Source: Escallonia rubra (lineage: Eukaryota; Streptophyta; Magnoliopsida; Escalloniales; Escalloniaceae). Taken from it: a DNA stretch of 64,000 nucleotides. The position numbers were made by a program, and so were the translations under genes. Positions 58,801 to 64,000 of the stretch are shown here, piece after piece (position 1 is the stretch's first letter; each line of letters starts with the position of its first letter). The notes below the pieces were generated by a model, which was not told the origin of the DNA, searched no databases, and saw only the letters and a list, made by a program, of their open reading frames with translations. The stretch is taken from assembly GCA_033065855.1 (NCBI GenBank), contig JAVXUO010000393.1:276945-340944 (forward strand). Reading direction: 5' to 3'.

Positions 58801-60432
58801 CATAGATCTGAAAATCACATAAAGATAATTTAGATTGAAGATGAATTATTTGGGGTCTTCTAAAGACACCTAAGAAACATTTTTATATAGAAATTTGATG
58901 AAAGGCTAGGGAAAGGCCAGTTGAAGACTTGCTAGATTAAAAAATCAAAGCCTACTGCAGTTTAACAATTAATTTGGACACCTTTCATGGAAGCAAATGC
59001 ATTATTTTGCAGGCAGTTGATCTTGGCATATTGCTGAAACTATATTGTGAGAATTGAACATGCAGATTACCAAGTTGGCACTTTAACTTCTTGATTCAAA
59101 CTTCTCCTCTTCAGCGATGGCGATGCATTCACTCTTTTATGCAGTTAGTACCTTTTTTATGAGCTGCTATTACAACTTTTTAGTAACTGAATATGTTTGC
59201 TTCTTTTTGCAGTAGGCAATTTCACTTGAGAAATATTTTCTTAGGCTTGTATGCAAAGTGTTTTTTTTTTTTCCTTCTCTGTTTTTCATCAAAGTGAACA
59301 TCTATTAATCAGATAATCTTCAGGATAACTTCTTTTTATTACCCAAAACATCACAACATTGGCTAAGCTGAGCAAGAAGCATTTGCATAGTTGAACAAGA
59401 AGCCACTTTGGCATCTAATTCAAAAGTCTTTAATTCTCAGCTAGATGGGTATAGACATTTTTGTCTTCCTTACCATGACAGTAATTCTGTAGCCTTTGGA
59501 GCTCTCAACTCCTGATTAAGTTTTTTTTCCCCCTCTGTTCAACTCTCTTTTGACCACAATACCAACAATTCCTCGTGCCACCACCTCTTTTAATTTCCAC
59601 TTTGATAAGTAACAAGTTTCTACTGGCAGATAGAAGCAAACAGTTTTGAGGAAGCGACTCTTCTCCTCGTCACCCAAACATACAATTTCTTACCATTCAG
59701 AAATATTTTGTTTGCCTTCCCCATTCTTGGCTTTTCCCACTAATCTTGACTAGTAGTGGTTATTGTGTCCTCAAATAAGCTTTTAACGTTTTTGATACAT
59801 GTTCTTCTTTATCTTTGATGCCTAAATAAGTACTATCATTTTCTCACAACGGAACCTCATTCACCAAGTTTCAATAAAAATGCCAATACCATGTTTTGCA
59901 ACTGATGAAAGGAACTAAGCTCTTTCTCCAGCACTTTAGGAGATGATGGCTGTGCTTGTGGGCACAAATGAAGAGAGATAAGGATGACAGCTTCCAAAGT
60001 TATGCAAGAATGGAAAAATGAGTCGCAAATTTTGTCGAACACATGGTGTGCGCCAATTATAACCCACAATGGCAATCGTCAGTGAGAGACGTGCATGGGC
60101 GCTGATAAGTTCTCACAATGATGAAATGAAAGAGATGTCGATGGAGAAGAGATACAAAGAATTGCACTAGGTTCAATGGCACTTCACTGATCAAATTAAC
60201 AAAGAGATGAATTCTTGGTAGTTATGATGGTTGGTGGTTGTGTTCGACGTGTGGCGGGGATCGTGAGCAGCAAGAAGGCACTGGCAGGTATGTCTCTGTG
60301 CAGAATGATAGAAGTAAGAGGGAGAGAAGAAGACCAACATGCATGAGAGTGATTTTAATTTTTACCCAAAACGACACCGATTTGGGTGCACCACAAACAT
60401 CTTGCATGTAGTGACGCACAAATTCGTTTTTA

Positions 60433-60472
<40 letters not shown>

Positions 60473-61450
60473 ACCTAACAAAATTATCTCCGAAGATAAC
60501 TAATCACTTCTTATTTAAAATTTAAACTTAACAATTCTAGATTGATCTAATAGTATCTAACAGTCAGCAATGGTACAGGTGGGAGTGGTTGTGGTGGACT
60601 CCTGAGGAGCTTGGCAGTTGTGTGGCAACGAGTAGTGGTTGTGGATATGGTGATGAGAGTTGTGGTGGTTGTGTTTCTGGTTCTAGTTGTGGTTTGATGG
60701 TGGTGGCTTGGTAGGCAGTGGCAGTTGTGGCAATGGTGATGAATGCAGCTGCGAGAATCGTGGATGTAGATAAAGCTAAGGTTGAAAACAAATCAAGTGG
60801 CTCTTTCACTCTGTTAAATCAGATTTAAAATAGATAATTATTGGGTTAATGGATAAAATCAACCCATTTAAGGAATTTACCTAGATCAACCAACAAATAA
60901 ATGGGTCAAAATGGATCGGTCCCCCATATAAAGTCAACCCATTTGACCTACACCGAAACCCAACCCATCCGTCCATTTTGCCCCGAACAATCTTTTTTTT
61001 ATTATTTTATGAAAGATATATATATATCATATACCGTAGAGGAGTTTGATACAAAAACCTGTTTTACATTAAACTATTACAAGAGGAGCAGAAACAAAAG
61101 CCATGAAAAACAAGCAAGTAAAGTGGATGACAACCCCCAACCACACAGGCCAAGATAACGTGATCAAAACAAGGCATAATTATACCCAAAAATCCGGAAG
61201 CAGAGCTCTTTAATCCTCAGCGACAGAAAGAGTCAAAGTAACCGCAGCCTGTGCTCTATCAAACCAAGACTGTTGAATATTTTGACCAGTACGCAAAGCA
61301 AAAGAAGCAAGCGCTGAAGCTAAGGATAGAACTCAATCTGTACCCCTCCCGATATCCACATAATGCAAAAATGTGCAAGCGAATGTCATCTCCAACGAAA
61401 ACAACGGACACTATATACCCTGTAACACACTGCTTCTAATCTAATCTGTT
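58801..61450. other. Intergenic DNA with a (TA)n microsatellite, no gene supported
   Basis: A (TA)n tract lies at about 60435-60470. A GT-rich stretch near 60570-60730 gives long but low-complexity frames. Words AAATGGGTCAAAATGGATCGG and CCAACCCATCC near 60900-60970 resemble ends of hAT-type elements, but no paired end was found. Confidence 0.5.
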
Positions 61451-61459
61451 CAAACGTAG

Positions 61460-62520
61460 ATGACGTAGTCATTAATAAAATAATATGTAAGCAGTGTAAA
61501 CAAACAAGCCACTTAGTCGCCAAACTAATGGCAGAAGCATCAATGTTCCGTATATCCACAAGATTAAAGGAAGCAATATAAGAGCCAATTGGAACCCAGT
61601 GAGAATTGAAAGAACCAAGCCAATTCCAAATCTGTTTTCAGCTTGTCGATGGGAAACAGAAAAATGCACAAGTAAGAGGAGCGAACTGAAAGTGACAGGA
61701 ACAGGAACTCGAATAATAAAGGGTAAGGGGGGGGGGGGGGGGGGGGAGATGTTTAAAATCCAAAAAAGACAGATTTGTAGTGACTTCGGTCAGTGCAAGA
61801 GTAGAAAACACCTTATGAAGTTTTTGTTGATAAAAAAGCGAAAACCAAAGTTCCATAAGCATGAAGTTCAATTTCCATTGTATCGCAATTGAATTGAACA
61901 GCTGAGCATGAAAAACACTATTACTGGGAGCCAACCAAATATTCCAAAGTAGATAGGAAATTCGAATGATACACCAGAAATCAAAAGGCTTACGACAGAT
62001 CGGTTTAGCTAACCAAGAACAAAACCAATCACAAGAAGAAGATAACCCTGAATCAGAAAAAAATGGATAAAGGAGAGGTCTAACCAAAGATTGCGAAGAC
62101 TAGAACATTCTAAAGTTAGGTGTTCATGGGATTAAGATTCAAGATCAAAGAGGACAAGTGTCAGAGGCAAAACTGTTACATTTAAGAACTTCAGAACGAA
62201 GAGCGAGTTGCTTATGTAGAAACTGCCATAAAAAGAATCCAAAGACGAGTCCACAAACAACGGGAAACACCAGTCGAAGAACTCAAGGATCTAACTTTTT
62301 GATAGACAAGAAATTTGTAAGTTGTTGACACAGAAAAGGAGTCTGTTTTTGAAAGCCCCCAAAACGCATTGTCCCCTGCTCTAAGGGGAGAAAGTTGGAT
62401 GTGAAGAATTCGAGGGACCAATTTAGGTGGCGATGTGGAGAGGAGACGTTCTATATCCCAATTTTGCGTAAACGGTGAGAGCAAATCAGAAACTTTCCAG
62501 TGAACCACCAAAATCTTATA
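61460..62520 (-). pseudogene. 3' fragment of a LINE (zinc-binding reverse transcriptase C-terminus), decayed
   Basis: On the minus strand, frames give VHWKVSDLLSPFTQNWDIER, then VPRILHIQLSPLRAGDNAFW, then DSFSVSTTYKFL (62511-62300), then LLWNIWLAPSNSVFHAQ (near 61920). This is the order of the zf-RVT and following region of plant L1-type LINEs. It is broken by stops and contains a G run of 19-20 (plus strand) at about 61728-61747. It is distinct from the LINE at 36160-37850. Confidence 0.6.
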
Positions 62521-64000
62521 CCCTGGAGGAAAGCTTATTTAGGGGGAAATTGAAAACTCAAGGTAGATGTAGACGGCCTTAAGCCCAGATTGACGAATAG
62601 CATGACAGCTAGGCAACCATAACCCCGCAAGTGTACATGAGAAGAGCAGCAGCACATATGCCAAGAATCAACTTAACATACATAGAAAAATCAGAAAAGT
62701 AATAAAAATTGAATGCCATCATTAGCTATGGAATTACTACTATGCTTATGTCCCCCATAAATAAGTCTGGATATTACTATATTTACGTCCGCTTCCTTGG
62801 GAGGAATCTTTTTGAAAAGAACCATTTCAATATCCAGACTTGGTGAGAACCCGGTACCAGCAGAACTCAGGTGAAACTCCGGGCAGTGCCACAAAAACCA
62901 GGGCACAGCAATGTCCAGTTAATAGACGATCATTCACAAACACACAAGGCACAGGATCTTAAACCTTGTTAAAGGGCAAGAAATTCAATTAATCAAATCG
63001 CGATTGTGATGAGTAGAAACAAAAATTCAAGAAGTTGATCTTTGCCAAAGACCATCCAGTCCCCCATAAGACCATGATCATTGAGGCAGACGAGTGGAAA
63101 CATAAAACCGACAAGATATTAAATTTAAAACCTTATGAAAGAATTATCATGATTAAAATAACTTCTCTAATCTCATACAGTGTTGGGGGCATAGAAATTT
63201 ACTAGTCTGAGCCAAGGACAGTATCCCAATCCTAACAAATTGCTAGTTTACTTCTAATATAATGGTACTATTTACATTGCAGAACCAATAGTTGGGCCGG
63301 TTGGAATGAATGCAGACACCTTGGAGAATGACTTCAAGTACATATTTTCAGTCATGGTCTGGTCTGCTAATCTGAACTAATAGAGGGGCTACAAGATATA
63401 AGTCACGGCACATTTATTTGAACTGCATCTACAACAAGATTAAACCGATGTTTGAACAAAAATGACGGATCAAAGGACACACGTAAATGGAAGTGAACAA
63501 CGGCATATCCTTAAGAAGCTCAGTGCATACTATATAACCCTGGAATCTCCATCTCCAACTAAAACAATATCAGAGATCCAGAGTCCCTTCACTTCAATTA
63601 CTTAGGAAACTCCTGTGCTGAAAGGAGTTAATAACCCTATTCCACGAATTTGGTTATTCAATTAGTCACGCAATTTCTGTTGTGAGGAAACACAATACGA
63701 GTCCATCAGCATACCCAACAATGGTGATTTGGTCATCTGGATGTCAGAGCTCTAACTGGACATTATCAGCTCTTAAACATGTGGTCAAAGTTAATACTGC
63801 AATATTTTAGTTTGGGTGTCCATAATGTCAGCACATTACTTACCGCTAGAATAAATCTCCCATGAAAGGAAAAAGCAGTTCATTAACTGCTCCAGCAGCA
63901 AGGTTTTTGCTCAGGCATTATAGATACGCTATGCGTTTCATTCACCATCAAGGTAGTCACCCAAGATTACATATGATGAAACCAGATTTGACTTCCAAAC
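62521..64000. other. No recognisable gene
   Basis: Only short frames. It could be intron or flank of a gene beyond the window, but I see no splice-linked coding exons. Confidence 0.5.

Noticed and set aside
60564-60809. 81-aa ORF rich in Thr/Ala/Gln
   Set aside because: Low-complexity GT-rich DNA; no domain or splice context.

Overview
The window is nuclear DNA of a flowering plant, most likely a eudicot. It has spliced host genes of plant-specific families (a USP-kinase-U-box E3 ligase and a pentatricopeptide repeat protein), GT-AG introns, AT-rich intergenic DNA, and dense plant transposon debris (MULE, hAT, LINE, SINE, LTR). I cannot assign a genus.

Layout. (1) 1-9979 is the right-hand part of a large, mostly intact Mutator-like element (MULE copy 1); its left end lies outside the window. 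It carries a four-exon gene fusing a plant mobile domain (PMD) to a Ulp1-type cysteine protease, a SINE insertion, a palindrome-bearing tandem array, two divergent mutually similar small ORFs of unknown function, a long inverted repeat, a two-exon B3-domain gene, a second palindrome array, and a full-length FAR1/MULE transposase of 765 aa. It ends exactly at an (AT)n microsatellite. (2) 10034-18700 is non-coding apart from hAT miniature elements and a dispersed repeat. (3) 19011-27076 is a nine-exon host gene for a PUB33-type U-box kinase of 898 aa. (4) 27077-30940 is repeat-like, without recognisable genes. (5) 31400-33501 is a PPR gene with an internal frame change. About 4 kb further on lies a duplicate (37890-43076) broken by a solo LTR and a hAT element and bounded by an LTR-like repeat. 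A decayed LINE lies between the two copies. (6) 44985-54719 is a cluster of MULE ends and copies related to copy 1: a solo end, a 4.6-kb internally deleted element with 245-bp terminal inverted repeats (copy 2), and a decayed PMD-Ulp1 copy with its own terminus (copy 3). They meet at (AT)n tracts. (7) 54720-64000 holds a decayed FAR1-related transposase, a LINE fragment and featureless DNA.

How the parts relate. In the MULE family the transposase presumably mobilises the elements. PMD-Ulp1 is a second recurrent gene, convergent with it. Palindromes of the form TCCGCTA...TAGCGGA occur in the ends and in internal arrays of every copy and are the best candidates for cis-acting protein-binding sites. 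The unidentified divergent ORF pair with its shared promoter, the hairpin-forming repeat and the captured B3 gene make copy 1 the most interesting object here. Exon limits were read by eye from splice signals and reading frame. No alignment or database search was possible.
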